Source: Armatimonadota bacterium (lineage in GTDB: Bacteria; Cloacimonadota; Cloacimonadia; Cloacimonadales; TCS61). From it: a DNA stretch of 39,909 nt. Shown piece after piece: positions 20,528 through 29,185 of the stretch. Position 1 is the stretch's first letter. Every line of letters starts with the position of its first letter. The position numbers and the translations under genes were made by a program. The stretch spans positions 1-39,909 of the forward strand of contig JABMPU010000202.1 in NCBI GenBank assembly GCA_013203665.1. The letters run 5' to 3'. The notes beneath the pieces were generated by a model. The model saw only the letters and a list, made by a program, of their open reading frames with translations. It ran no database searches and had not been told where the DNA came from.

Positions 20528-23491
20528 TTACCTGGAAATAGTCGCAATACCTTTTCTTCCATCCATCTTAACAACCATTGGATGCTCCATTTTTACGTGA
20601 ATAAAATAATTTGTCTTTTCTACAATATTTTGCTTTATAAGCCAATCCCATGAGATAAAATCTGTTTCTGAATGATAAGGAATATGAAAGTAACCAACAT
20701 TCATAGCAACCAGATTATGAAAGAAATGTGTACCTTGAGAAGCATCTACAATAAAATCATCAAAACTTGTTTCAATAATGATCTTTGCTTTATAAATATC
20801 TGCCCACTTCACCGGAATACCCAGGAATTGATCTCTTGAACCCCATCTTCCCGGACCAATCAAAATATACCCACGGTCTTCTTTTTTCATTTTTTCATTA
20901 AGATAAGAAATTTCTTCTCTCATTGAAACAGTCTTAGTTTTATCGAATTTATCCGGATCGATATAGATTACATCGTATATATCCTTTATTATTCCATTAC
21001 CCAAACCATTTTCTGTATAAAGAAGTAAAGAGTCTTTATTAATTGTATCAGAGTATATGGTGATTTCCTGAATATTAATTGTAAGAGGTCTGATTTGAAG
21101 AACATAAAACGTTGGTTTTAATTGCTTTGCTTCATCTTTTGCAAGGTCAACTGCAAATTCAATTTCAACAGGAATTCCCATTGCCTTTTCTCCGATTTTA
21201 AGAATCTGCTCAATAATTTTTGCCAATGGAAAATAATTATATTTTAGCACATCTGAGAATGTTACAACTCTCAAACCTTTTGCTGATAATCCATCAACCA
21301 TCCTATTATTCTGATAATCCCAGACAGAAACAAGATGTTTCAAAGATCCATGCTGTTCAGCCTCTTTAATTCTCATCCTGTTTAATGTGCACTCATCTCC
21401 TTCCAATAAATTAAAGTCTTTATCGTCCATATTAATTGCATAAAAATACTTTTGAGAATCACGAATCATTTCTTCTGGTTGGAGAGTTTCAATTTTTGGA
21501 TATTTTGGGCAGAATCTGTAATTCTGTTCACCTTCTACTACAGATTTTCCCAATCCCATTGCCAATAAAGCTACACCATCACTGATTTTTAAATCTGAAG
21601 TAGGATAAAAATTATAAGATTCACCAACACCAGAAATATGTGGATAATAGTTACCACAAAAATTGTTGCCAACCATTTCTTGAATGATAACTGCCATTTT
21701 CTCTTCTTCGGGTTTGTAATTAATACTTTCTATATAACTTCTTGCGCTTTTAAGAAAAACTGATGAAAATACGAGTTTAATAGCATCCATTAATTGTCTG
21801 AAACGAACTTTTTTATCAGGATGATTATTGGGCAGCATAAATGTATTATAGATTCCAGCAAATGGTTGGGATTGAGAATCTTCAAGCAAACCGGAAGAGC
21901 GAACTGCAATTGGAAAATTTATTTTTTTTATATAAATTTTTAATTTCTTTATAAGTTCCAAAGATAATTCTCCATTTATAAAAATTTTCTGTATTTCTTT
22001 ATCGCTCTTAGTTATAATCCATTCTCCGATATTATTATGACTGATAAATAAATCAAATTCACTTGTGCCAATAATAGCTGTGCTTGGAAGCGAAATATTT
22101 ACTTCAGGAAATTGCTTTTCAAATTCCATTGTAACCAATAAAGCATTCAGGAAAGCCAATCCTCTACCCTTACCTCCTAATGAACCTTCTGCTAATTTAA
22201 TAACCTGATCAACTTCAGTTAAAGTCGAAGGCTCAAAATTAATGATTTTTCCCCTGGTTCTGCTCTGACGAACAAGCTTGAAAGTTTCTAATAAATGTTT
22301 CCTTAATTCTTTAGTATTTTTGAAATCTTTTATTTGAATCGGTCGTATTTTCCGCGCAACCTGGATTTCACTATGAGCTACGAGCCAACCGGAAAAATCA
22401 TTTTTTTCACTGTGATATAAAAGTGATTCACCGGGAACAGTACGAAGTTTATTCTCAAATTCCCACATTGTTCTGGCTCGTCCAATCTCTTGTTCCTTTC
22501 TATTCCGAAAAATAAAATCACCATAACCTAAATCTCTTTTTATTATTTGTTTTAAATCATGCAAGAGAGTCTTAGATTGCTTATGCAAGAAATCAGCTCC
22601 CATTTTTTTAGCCTTTTTTTCATTTTTGATTTCTGATGACTGGAGAATAACAGGGATATCATAATCCTCCATTTTAATCTTATTGATCAGCTTAATCCCT
22701 GCTTGTGAATCGATTTTTCCTTTCTTTGTAAAACTTACATCCGATATTATACCTACAAGATACTCTTTATACATTTTTAGATATTTGATCGCATCCTCAT
22801 AATTGTGAACTAAAATAACTTTTGGTCGAGCTCTCATACGAAGGCGTTTATTAACATCACTCAATTCTTCTGTAATAAGAAGATGTGTTTGCTGCAATAT
22901 TTCAGCATATAAGAGCGGTAGAAACATAGAGTAATAAACAATTGAATCCTCAATAAGTAGAATAGCTCGCACAAAACCGTTTTTTGTATCATATTTGATA
23001 TTTCTTTTATCTTCTGCTTGCTTAATCATAGCTAAAAAAAGTTTTGTGTCTCCATTCCATAGGAATATATCATCTATGTATTTCAACATATTTTCATTTT
23101 GCTTAACAAGAGAAATATCAGCTTGAATATTAAGTAGAAGGAGAATAGGTAAATCCGGATTCTTTTCTTTGATTCTTTTGCCTAATTCAAAAGGAGTAAT
23201 ATTACCTATTCGCATCATAGTGATTACCAGATCAAAGGAACGTTTCTCCATCTTTTTTAACGCTTGTTCTCCTGTGGGAACGCTTGTAATGCGAGGAGCT
23301 GTGCTTAAATTTAACTGCCGATATTCTCCAATAATTTGTTCGGAAAGTCTTCCATCCTGCTCAAAGATAAAGGCATCATAGAAAGTTGAAACAAGTAGTA
23401 TTTCATGAACTCTATTCTTCATTAAATTATGAAAACTGTCTTCTCCGAATTTGAATTTATTATAGTAATAATTTAAATCTTTCTGAAACAT
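20528..23491 (-). CDS. Receiver-linked PEP-synthase/PPDK N-terminal domain protein
   Basis: A 987-residue protein. Residues about 28-160 form a receiver-like fold whose phospho-acceptor position is Thr (DLVITMMR), so it is probably degenerate. Residues about 174-310 form a second receiver with acidic start IEDS, acceptor D251 (IISDVS) and conserved lysine K304. Residues about 435-830 are the ATP-grasp domain of PEP synthase/pyruvate phosphate dikinase (GSLGGKGRG, VRSSGLLEDSQSQPFAG, closing FYVLQIRPL). The swivelling phospho-His domain and PEP-binding barrel are missing; a distinct C-terminal region (GPGRWGSRDQFLGIP) follows. It cannot run the complete PEP synthase reaction, so a regulatory ATP-dependent phosphotransfer role is more likely. 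It lies between the two redox operons. Confidence 0.85.
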   Translation of the reverse strand: MFQKDLNYYYNKFKFGEDSFHNLMKNRVHEILLVSTFYDAFIFEQDGRLSEQIIGEYRQLNLSTAPRITSVPTGEQALKKMEKRSFDLVITMMRIGNITPFELGKRIKEKNPDLPILLLLNIQADISLVKQNENMLKYIDDIFLWNGDTKLFLAMIKQAEDKRNIKYDTKNGFVRAILLIEDSIVYYSMFLPLLYAEILQQTHLLITEELSDVNKRLRMRARPKVILVHNYEDAIKYLKMYKEYLVGIISDVSFTKKGKIDSQAGIKLINKIKMEDYDIPVILQSSEIKNEKKAKKMGADFLHKQSKTLLHDLKQIIKRDLGYGDFIFRNRKEQEIGRARTMWEFENKLRTVPGESLLYHSEKNDFSGWLVAHSEIQVARKIRPIQIKDFKNTKELRKHLLETFKLVRQSRTRGKIINFEPSTLTEVDQVIKLAEGSLGGKGRGLAFLNALLVTMEFEKQFPEVNISLPSTAIIGTSEFDLFISHNNIGEWIITKSDKEIQKIFINGELSLELIKKLKIYIKKINFPIAVRSSGLLEDSQSQPFAGIYNTFMLPNNHPDKKVRFRQLMDAIKLVFSSVFLKSARSYIESINYKPEEEKMAVIIQEMVGNNFCGNYYPHISGVGESYNFYPTSDLKISDGVALLAMGLGKSVVEGEQNYRFCPKYPKIETLQPEEMIRDSQKYFYAINMDDKDFNLLEGDECTLNRMRIKEAEQHGSLKHLVSVWDYQNNRMVDGLSAKGLRVVTFSDVLKYNYFPLAKIIEQILKIGEKAMGIPVEIEFAVDLAKDEAKQLKPTFYVLQIRPLTINIQEITIYSDTINKDSLLLYTENGLGNGIIKDIYDVIYIDPDKFDKTKTVSMREEISYLNEKMKKEDRGYILIGPGRWGSRDQFLGIPVKWADIYKAKIIIETSFDDFIVDASQGTHFFHNLVAMNVGYFHIPYHSETDFISWDWLIKQNIVEKTNYFIHVKMEHPMVVKMDGRKGIATISR

Positions 23492-23709
23492 AAAAAATCC
23501 TTAATATATTATTGAAGATTATAATTATCAAAAAAAATAATCAAATCTATTTTGTAAATTTTTATATTAATTATTTTTGAATTTTATCTAAGAAAAATTC
23601 TTTATCACTTGGAATTGTGTCTTATTTTAATTAACTAATTTTTCTTTGTGGGTAGGTAAAAATCAATATATAATTGTTTCCTAAAAAACTATAACTAATT
23701 AAATTTTTG

Positions 23710-23738
23710 TTGACACTATGAATTAATAAAAATTATTT
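23710..23738 (+). promoter_or_regulatory. Possible promoter of the NuoEFG-NfnAB operon
   Basis: A perfect TTGACA at 23710-23715 is followed after 17 bp by TTATTT (23733-23738), a weak -10. It lies 50 bp before the first ribosome binding site. The 296-bp divergent gap 23492-23787 is very AT-rich and contains nothing else I can support. Confidence 0.35.
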
Positions 23739-23787
23739 AAAATAGTTTTTTATGTAATACCTGATACATCTCATAATGGAGGACGAT

Positions 23788-24327
23788 ATGCATGAAGAAA
23801 AATGCTCACATATCTGGGAAATGGTAGATGTAATACCTTGTTTTATCATAACAGAAAAGTGTTACCATTGTGGTAAGATAGCTACTTATTTCTCCACCGA
23901 ACACACACCCCCAATCGAAGAGTATCGTGAAGGAGTACACTTATGGAATTTTATGGGTAGCGCACAATCCATAAAATTCAATCTAAAATGCACAAAATGT
24001 GATAAACTGGAAAAATTTGACGAACTACTCGGAGTAATGATGTGTACGGGTTGTGATGAAAAATGTGAAGTAAATGTACTTCTGAAAAAACTCGAACCAA
24101 AACGAACCTGGATTTATGTTGCCTTTGGTTACCTTCCCATTGATGAAAAGAAGCAGCTTTCTCCAAAACAAATATCTATTCTGGAAGATTATTTTAATCA
24201 GAGAAGAAAATCATCTAAATCCACAATTAAAATCGTATCTCATAAACTAGTAAATAATATTGCAAATTGTTATGCAGAAATAATTAAAGATGTTGATATG
24301 CTTTGTTTAACACTACCAGAAAAATAA
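23788..24327 (+). CDS. Cysteine-rich zinc-ribbon protein heading the second redox operon
   Basis: A protein of about 179 residues with paired cysteines in zinc-knuckle spacing: KCSH near the start, KCYHCGK, KCTKCDKLEK and CTGCDEKC. The C-terminal half (about 100-179) lacks cysteine clusters and looks alpha/beta. GGAGGA at 23778-23783 fixes the start at ATG 23788, not the earlier ATG 23776 that overlaps the ribosome binding site. Family and function are not recognised. Position as first gene, 28 bp before the DRTGG gene, suggests an accessory or regulatory role for the downstream complex. Confidence 0.75.
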   Translation: MHEEKCSHIWEMVDVIPCFIITEKCYHCGKIATYFSTEHTPPIEEYREGVHLWNFMGSAQSIKFNLKCTKCDKLEKFDELLGVMMCTGCDEKCEVNVLLKKLEPKRTWIYVAFGYLPIDEKKQLSPKQISILEDYFNQRRKSSKSTIKIVSHKLVNNIANCYAEIIKDVDMLCLTLPEK

Positions 24328-24355
24328 TTAAAAAATATAATTTCAGGAGGAATCA

Positions 24356-24688
24356 ATGCAACTAATAGAAATTATTGAGAAATTAAATTTGAAGACTTTA
24401 ACAAACGTAGAGGAAAGAAATGTAGAAGGAGTTTTTATTTCTGATATGCTCTCTGATGTAATGACTAATGCAAAGTCAGGAAATCTTTGGCTTACAATTC
24501 AGACTCACAAAAATACAGTTTCAGCTGCAAATCTAGTGAATCTCGCAGCTATAGTTATAACTCATGAAAAAGAAGTTCCTCAAGAAACAATTGACCTTGC
24601 TAATAGATTTTATGTTATTATATTAGGGTCAGATCTTTCTACATATGAGTTGGTAAGTAAATTGGTCGGAATTGGTTTAACACCTTAA
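24356..24688 (+). CDS. DRTGG-domain protein
   Basis: A 110-residue protein resembling the DRTGG domain throughout: a start with an N-terminal helix, VEGVFISDMLSDVMTNAKSG, then NLVNLAAIVITHEKEVPQETIDLA and VIILGSDLSTYELV. DRTGG domains occur in regulatory proteins (with CBS domains, in phosphotransacetylases) and as small proteins in clostridial [FeFe]-hydrogenase operons; ligand and role are unsettled. AGGAGG precedes the ATG. The next gene carries a related domain at its N-terminus, suggesting duplication. Confidence 0.8.
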   Translation: MQLIEIIEKLNLKTLTNVEERNVEGVFISDMLSDVMTNAKSGNLWLTIQTHKNTVSAANLVNLAAIVITHEKEVPQETIDLANRFYVIILGSDLSTYELVSKLVGIGLTP

Positions 24689-24703
24689 ATATAAATAATT
24701 TCT

Positions 24704-25531
24704 ATGGCTGAAGAATTTAGATTAAATCTTAATATAAAAAAAATAAAGGAAGTACTTAAGGCTGATGTTGTTCAAGGTAAAAAACTTCTTTCAACTAAAA
24801 TAAATGGTGTGTATGCATCTGATTTAGTGAGTGATGTCCTGGCATACAGTAAATCCGGTTCAGTTCTTCTTACAGGATTATGCACCAAACAAGTTGTAAT
24901 ATCAGCTTATCTTTCTTTATTCAAAGCGATTATCTTTATTAGAGGGAAAAAACCTAATAAAGAAATCCTGGAATTTGCTGAAGAAAAAAATATGATTATT
25001 CTTTTAACTGAAAATGATATGTTTGAAGCTTGTGTTAAGATTGCAAATGCGGATAGCAATTCGATTTCAAATTTTGTAAAACTCATTGAATCAGTTGAAA
25101 AAAAAAATACTATTATTCGTAAATTCCACATTGATGGACAGGACTTTTCAAACTCTGGTTTATTATCAACTCAAATTAAATCAATTTTACAAAATATCGG
25201 TTATGATCCTTATCTTATCAAAAGAGTTTCAATTTCAGCTTATGAAGGTGAGATGAATGTTGTTATGCATGCAAAGGAAGCAAACTTGATCCTAAATGCC
25301 AATGAAAAAGAAATTCAGATAATTATTGATGATCGGGGCAAAGGTATTTCTGATATAGAACTTGCCATGCAGAAAGGATATTCAACAGCTACTGAAGATC
25401 AGCGAGTTTTGGGATTCGGATCTGGAATGGGACTTCCTAATATAAAAAAAAATTCTGATGAACTAAAAATAAGTTCAGAAGTGGGAGCGGGAACAAAAGT
25501 CGAAATGAAATTTTATGTAATACAGGAATAA
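24704..25531 (+). CDS. DRTGG-HATPase regulatory protein
   Basis: A 275-residue protein: a DRTGG-like domain at about 1-125 (VYASDLVSDVLAYSKSG echoes the preceding protein) and a GHKL/HATPase domain at about 140-275. The ATPase half has an N-box-like EGEMNVVMHA, G1 box DDRGKGISD and G2 box GFGSGMGLPNI, resembling anti-sigma kinases of the RsbW/SpoIIAB type. There is no His-phosphotransfer domain and no membrane segment, so it is not a normal sensor kinase. Such proteins accompany hydrogenase-like genes in several anaerobes. It ends one base before the next start, so tight coupling to the hydrogenase-like protein is likely. Confidence 0.8.
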   Translation: MAEEFRLNLNIKKIKEVLKADVVQGKKLLSTKINGVYASDLVSDVLAYSKSGSVLLTGLCTKQVVISAYLSLFKAIIFIRGKKPNKEILEFAEEKNMIILLTENDMFEACVKIANADSNSISNFVKLIESVEKKNTIIRKFHIDGQDFSNSGLLSTQIKSILQNIGYDPYLIKRVSISAYEGEMNVVMHAKEANLILNANEKEIQIIIDDRGKGISDIELAMQKGYSTATEDQRVLGFGSGMGLPNIKKNSDELKISSEVGAGTKVEMKFYVIQE

Positions 25532-25532
25532 T

Positions 25533-26804
25533 ATGGATCAGTATTTTTACCATGCTCATGAAATTATCAAAGAGCGATGCGATGGTAGTTTGAAATGCAT
25601 TCGTTTCTGTCCAACACAAGCATTACGGTTTCGCAAAGAAATAACTTTCTTAAGTGATCTCTGCATTGACTGCGGAGAATGTATAGCCAATTGTCCTCAA
25701 CATGTTTTCAAGCCAATTATTAGTACAGTTGATGATCTTAAATCATTCAAATATTTAATAGCTATTCCATCTCCAATACTTTATGCTCAATTTGGCTTGA
25801 ATATTCATCCTACTATTGTAAATCAAGCTTTAAAACAGATTGGTTTTAATGAAATTGCTGATATATCTAAAACAAGCGATGAATTAGGCTTTGCACTTCT
25901 TCACCATTTAAAAACTCATCCAGATATTCGACCGTTAATCAGCTCTTTTTGTCCATCAATCGTTCGTTTAATTCAGGTAAAATACCCAAACTTAGTTGGA
26001 TTGATAGAACCTATTGATGTTCCCAGGGAAATAGTAGCAAAAAGAACAAAACAGATATATTCAGAAAAACTCAAAATAAACCCAAAAGAAATTGGTGTTT
26101 TCTATCTAACACCATGCCCGGCAATATTTGTTTCTATCAAACAACCTGCAGAAAAGAAAAGTTCATGGATTGATGGTGCAATTCCTATTCGTGATATTTA
26201 TAGCTTGATATTTCCAATAATTCAACAACTATTAGATGAAAAAGATAAGGAATATCAAGATACATTTCATTTTGGAAAAGGTTGGGGTGTTTTAAATTAT
26301 ATTTCTCGTAGTGTGGGATTGGAAAACTGTCTCACAGTTACGGGTGTGCAAAATGCAAAAATGGTTTTTGATGATATCGTGAGTTCAAAACTCAGAGACA
26401 TTGATTTTATAGAAGCACTTGCCTGTAAACAAGGATGTGTTGGTGGAGCTTTTTGTATGGAAAATCCATATATCTCCAGGCACAATTCTATATTTCTACA
26501 AAAAAAATATGGAGATATAAATCCTTTTGATAAAGAAAAAGTTATAACTAATTATAATGAGGGATATTATTTTTTAGAACATCCTGTTCTTCCACGTCCA
26601 ACCCGATCTTTTAATCCTGACATTTCAATATCCATTAGAAAAATGAAACAAAAAATGCGTATCTCATCAAAATTACCTCAAAAGGATTGCGGATTATGTG
26701 GTGCTCCAACTTGCGATGAATTTGCAGAAGATTGTGTTCGAGGAGAGGCTGAACCTACTGATTGTGCATTTTTCTCTGATGAATTTAAAAAAGGTAGATA
26801 TTAA
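25533..26804 (+). CDS. [FeFe]-hydrogenase-like iron-sulfur protein (HfsB/sensory type)
   Basis: A 423-residue protein with an N-terminal double ferredoxin site, a hydrogenase large-subunit-like core and a C-terminal 4Fe-4S domain (C386, C389, C394, C411). H-cluster ligand positions are kept as C140 (SSFCPS), C195 (TPCPA), C298 and C302 (ACKQGCVGG). Yet flanking residues differ from catalytic enzymes: the L1 motif lacks the usual TSCCP proton-transfer cysteine, L2 lacks PCxxKK, and L3 lacks the GGGQ ending. In the first ferredoxin motif, one ligand position is Ser19. It is therefore likelier a sensory or electron-relay hydrogenase homologue than an efficient H2 enzyme. HfsB-like proteins beside DRTGG/HATPase proteins are known from clostridial operons. 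Confidence 0.8.
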   Translation: MDQYFYHAHEIIKERCDGSLKCIRFCPTQALRFRKEITFLSDLCIDCGECIANCPQHVFKPIISTVDDLKSFKYLIAIPSPILYAQFGLNIHPTIVNQALKQIGFNEIADISKTSDELGFALLHHLKTHPDIRPLISSFCPSIVRLIQVKYPNLVGLIEPIDVPREIVAKRTKQIYSEKLKINPKEIGVFYLTPCPAIFVSIKQPAEKKSSWIDGAIPIRDIYSLIFPIIQQLLDEKDKEYQDTFHFGKGWGVLNYISRSVGLENCLTVTGVQNAKMVFDDIVSSKLRDIDFIEALACKQGCVGGAFCMENPYISRHNSIFLQKKYGDINPFDKEKVITNYNEGYYFLEHPVLPRPTRSFNPDISISIRKMKQKMRISSKLPQKDCGLCGAPTCDEFAEDCVRGEAEPTDCAFFSDEFKKGRY

Positions 26805-27296
26805 GTGAAAAATTTGAAAAAAAAAATTACTAAAATCTTTAAAGAATTTACTGTTGACGAAGAGAATTTAATTCCAATTCTCCAGAAAATTCAAGCAGAG
26901 ATTGGATACATCTCAAAACAAGGTGTTGAAGAAATTGCCAACTTCTTACGAATAACAGAAGGTCAAGTTTATGGTGTAGCATCTTTTTATTCTCAGTTCA
27001 GGTTTACAGCTCCGGGAAGACATTCGATCAAAGTATGTCTCGGAACTGCCTGTCATGTTAGAGGTTCCCAAAACATCCTTGAAGAATTCAAAAGATGGCT
27101 TCTTATAGAACCGGGAGAAACTACCGAAGATAAAATGTTCTCACTTGAAACGGTGAATTGTGTCGGAGCCTGCGCTTTGGGTCCTATTGTCATCTTCGAT
27201 AATGAATATCATGGGCATATGCGGATTAAATCTGTCGATGAACTAATTCAAAAATACAGAACTGAATATGAAACAGAGAGAGAGGTTGACAAATGA
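26805..27296 (+). CDS. NuoE/HydC-like 2Fe-2S subunit
   Basis: A 163-residue NuoE/HydC protein with ligands C78, C83, C119 and C123 (CLGTACHVRG, NCVGACALGP). The GTG start at 26805 follows directly on the preceding stop codon, with AAAGG nine bases upstream. It is clearly a paralogue of the minus-strand NuoE (18490-18987), sharing the LIPILQKIQ and VYGVASFYSQF segments. It partners the next gene, NuoF/HydB, with which it overlaps by four bases. Confidence 0.92.
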   Translation: MKNLKKKITKIFKEFTVDEENLIPILQKIQAEIGYISKQGVEEIANFLRITEGQVYGVASFYSQFRFTAPGRHSIKVCLGTACHVRGSQNILEEFKRWLLIEPGETTEDKMFSLETVNCVGACALGPIVIFDNEYHGHMRIKSVDELIQKYRTEYETEREVDK

Positions 27297-29185
27297 AAAA
27301 AGGAAATAGTATTGAACAACTGGAAAAAATAAGGACCAATATTTTAAAATCAAGGAAAAAAAATAAAACCTGCATCACTGTTTGTGGAGGTACCGGTTGT
27401 CAGGCTCAGGGATCCGGAATTATTGTTGGTGTGTTCAGAGAAGAAATAAGAAGACAGGGTGTAGAATCTGTCAATATCAAATCTACAGGATGTCATGGAT
27501 TCTGTGAACGTGGTCCCATTGTTCTTATTCATCCTAAAGGTATTTTTTATGAAAGAGTAAAAATCAAAGACGTAGAAGAAATAATTTCAGAAACGATAAT
27601 AAATAAAAAAATAATTAACAGACTTCTCTATCGAGATCCTGTTACCAAGAAAAAAATAGTCTATGAGAAGGATATTCCATTTTATAAAAAGCAGAAACGG
27701 ATTGTTTTTGGCAACAATGGATTAATAGATCCTACCGATATCAAAGACTATTTAGCCCTAGATGGATATAAAGCTATTACAAAGACACTTCAAAGTTTGA
27801 CACCAGGGGAAGTAATTGATGAAATCAAAATATCCGGATTGAGAGGCAGAGGAGGGGCAGGTTTTCCTACAGGCATAAAATGGGAGAGCTGCCGTAATAC
27901 TGCTTCAGATATTAAGTATATTATTTGCAATGCGGATGAGGGAGACCCGGGTGCCTTTATGGACAGAAGTGTGCTGGAAGGTAATCCTCATAGTGTAATT
28001 GAAGGTATGATAATAGGAGCCTATGCCATAGGAGCATCGGAGGGCTTTATTTATGTTCGTTTGGAATACCCTCTTGCAATTAGACATTTAAAGATTGCTT
28101 TACAACAAGCCAGAGAATATGGGTTACTTGGAGAGTCTATTCTTGGATTTGATTTTAATTTTGATATTCGTTTATTTGAAGGTGCTGGAGCTTTTGTGTC
28201 TGGAGAAGAAACTTCTTTAATAGCCTCAATTGAAGGCAAGCGTGCATTGCCAAGACCAAGACCACCTTATCCCACTCAGGTTGGATTTAGAGGAAAACCC
28301 ACTACAATTAATAATGTTGAAACTTGGGCTAATGTTCCTCATATTATTTCTAAGGGAGTAGATTGGTATTCAAATATTGGTACAAACAACAGCAAGGGAA
28401 CAAAAATATTTTCTCTTGTTGGTAAGATTAATAATACAGGTTTAGTTGAAGTGCCTATGGGAATTTCATTAAAACAGATTGTTTTTGATATTGGCGGTGG
28501 AATTAAGAACAATAAAAAATTCAAAGCTGTTCAAACTGGAGGTCCTTCGGGAGGATGTATCCCTGAGGATATGCTTGATTTACCCATAGATTTTGACTCA
28601 CTAAACAAAGCAGGATCAATAATGGGATCCGGTGGTATGATTGTAATTGACAACGACACTTGCATTGTAGATTTTGCTCGCTATTTTCTAAATTTTACTC
28701 TGGAGGAATCTTGTGGAAAGTGTGTTCCATGCCGGGTTGGAATTGTGCAAATGCTAGAGATACTCGATCTAATTATTGAAGGCAAAGGTGAGATAGAAGA
28801 CCTTGAAAGATTAGAAAATCTTGCCAACTTGATAAAAACAAGTTCGCTTTGCGGATTAGGACAGACGGCTCCAAATCCGGTACTAACCACGCTTCGCTAC
28901 TTTAGATCAGAATATTTGGCGCATGTCGTAGATAAAAGTTGCCCGGCTGCAATATGCAAAAATTTAGTAGAATATAGAGTAATTCCTGAAAAATGTACAG
29001 GATGCCAGCGTTGCGTAAGTGCATGCCCAACTGGAGCTATCACGGGTCCCAGGTCACAACCACATAATCTCGACCCAAGTAAATGTATCAAATGCCGAGC
29101 CTGTTATGAAATCTGTCGTTTCGATGCCATAGCAGGTGACGCAATTATAATCAGGTCTAAAGGGAGTACTGCTGATGCAAAATAA
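27293..29185 (+). CDS. NuoF/HydB-like NADH-binding flavoprotein
   Basis: A 630-residue protein of classical HydB layout: N-terminal thioredoxin-like 2Fe-2S domain (C31, C36, C67, C71), FMN/NADH domain with GLRGRGGAGFPTG (182-194), the NuoF 4Fe-4S site (ESCGKCVPCRVG with the later LCGLGQ), and a C-terminal pair of CxxCxxCxxxCP clusters (CTGCQRCVSACP and CIKCRACYEIC). In bifurcating hydrogenases HydB holds the FMN where NAD is reduced and bifurcation is thought to occur. The ATGA overlap with NuoE and an 11-base overlap with the NuoG-like gene show a tightly built operon. Confidence 0.93.
   Translation: MKKGNSIEQLEKIRTNILKSRKKNKTCITVCGGTGCQAQGSGIIVGVFREEIRRQGVESVNIKSTGCHGFCERGPIVLIHPKGIFYERVKIKDVEEIISETIINKKIINRLLYRDPVTKKKIVYEKDIPFYKKQKRIVFGNNGLIDPTDIKDYLALDGYKAITKTLQSLTPGEVIDEIKISGLRGRGGAGFPTGIKWESCRNTASDIKYIICNADEGDPGAFMDRSVLEGNPHSVIEGMIIGAYAIGASEGFIYVRLEYPLAIRHLKIALQQAREYGLLGESILGFDFNFDIRLFEGAGAFVSGEETSLIASIEGKRALPRPRPPYPTQVGFRGKPTTINNVETWANVPHIISKGVDWYSNIGTNNSKGTKIFSLVGKINNTGLVEVPMGISLKQIVFDIGGGIKNNKKFKAVQTGGPSGGCIPEDMLDLPIDFDSLNKAGSIMGSGGMIVIDNDTCIVDFARYFLNFTLEESCGKCVPCRVGIVQMLEILDLIIEGKGEIEDLERLENLANLIKTSSLCGLGQTAPNPVLTTLRYFRSEYLAHVVDKSCPAAICKNLVEYRVIPEKCTGCQRCVSACPTGAITGPRSQPHNLDPSKCIKCRACYEICRFDAIAGDAIIIRSKGSTADAK

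Noticed and set aside
20528-23491. Functional phosphoenolpyruvate synthase
   Set aside because: The phospho-histidine domain and the PEP-binding barrel are missing, and receiver domains occupy the N-terminus.
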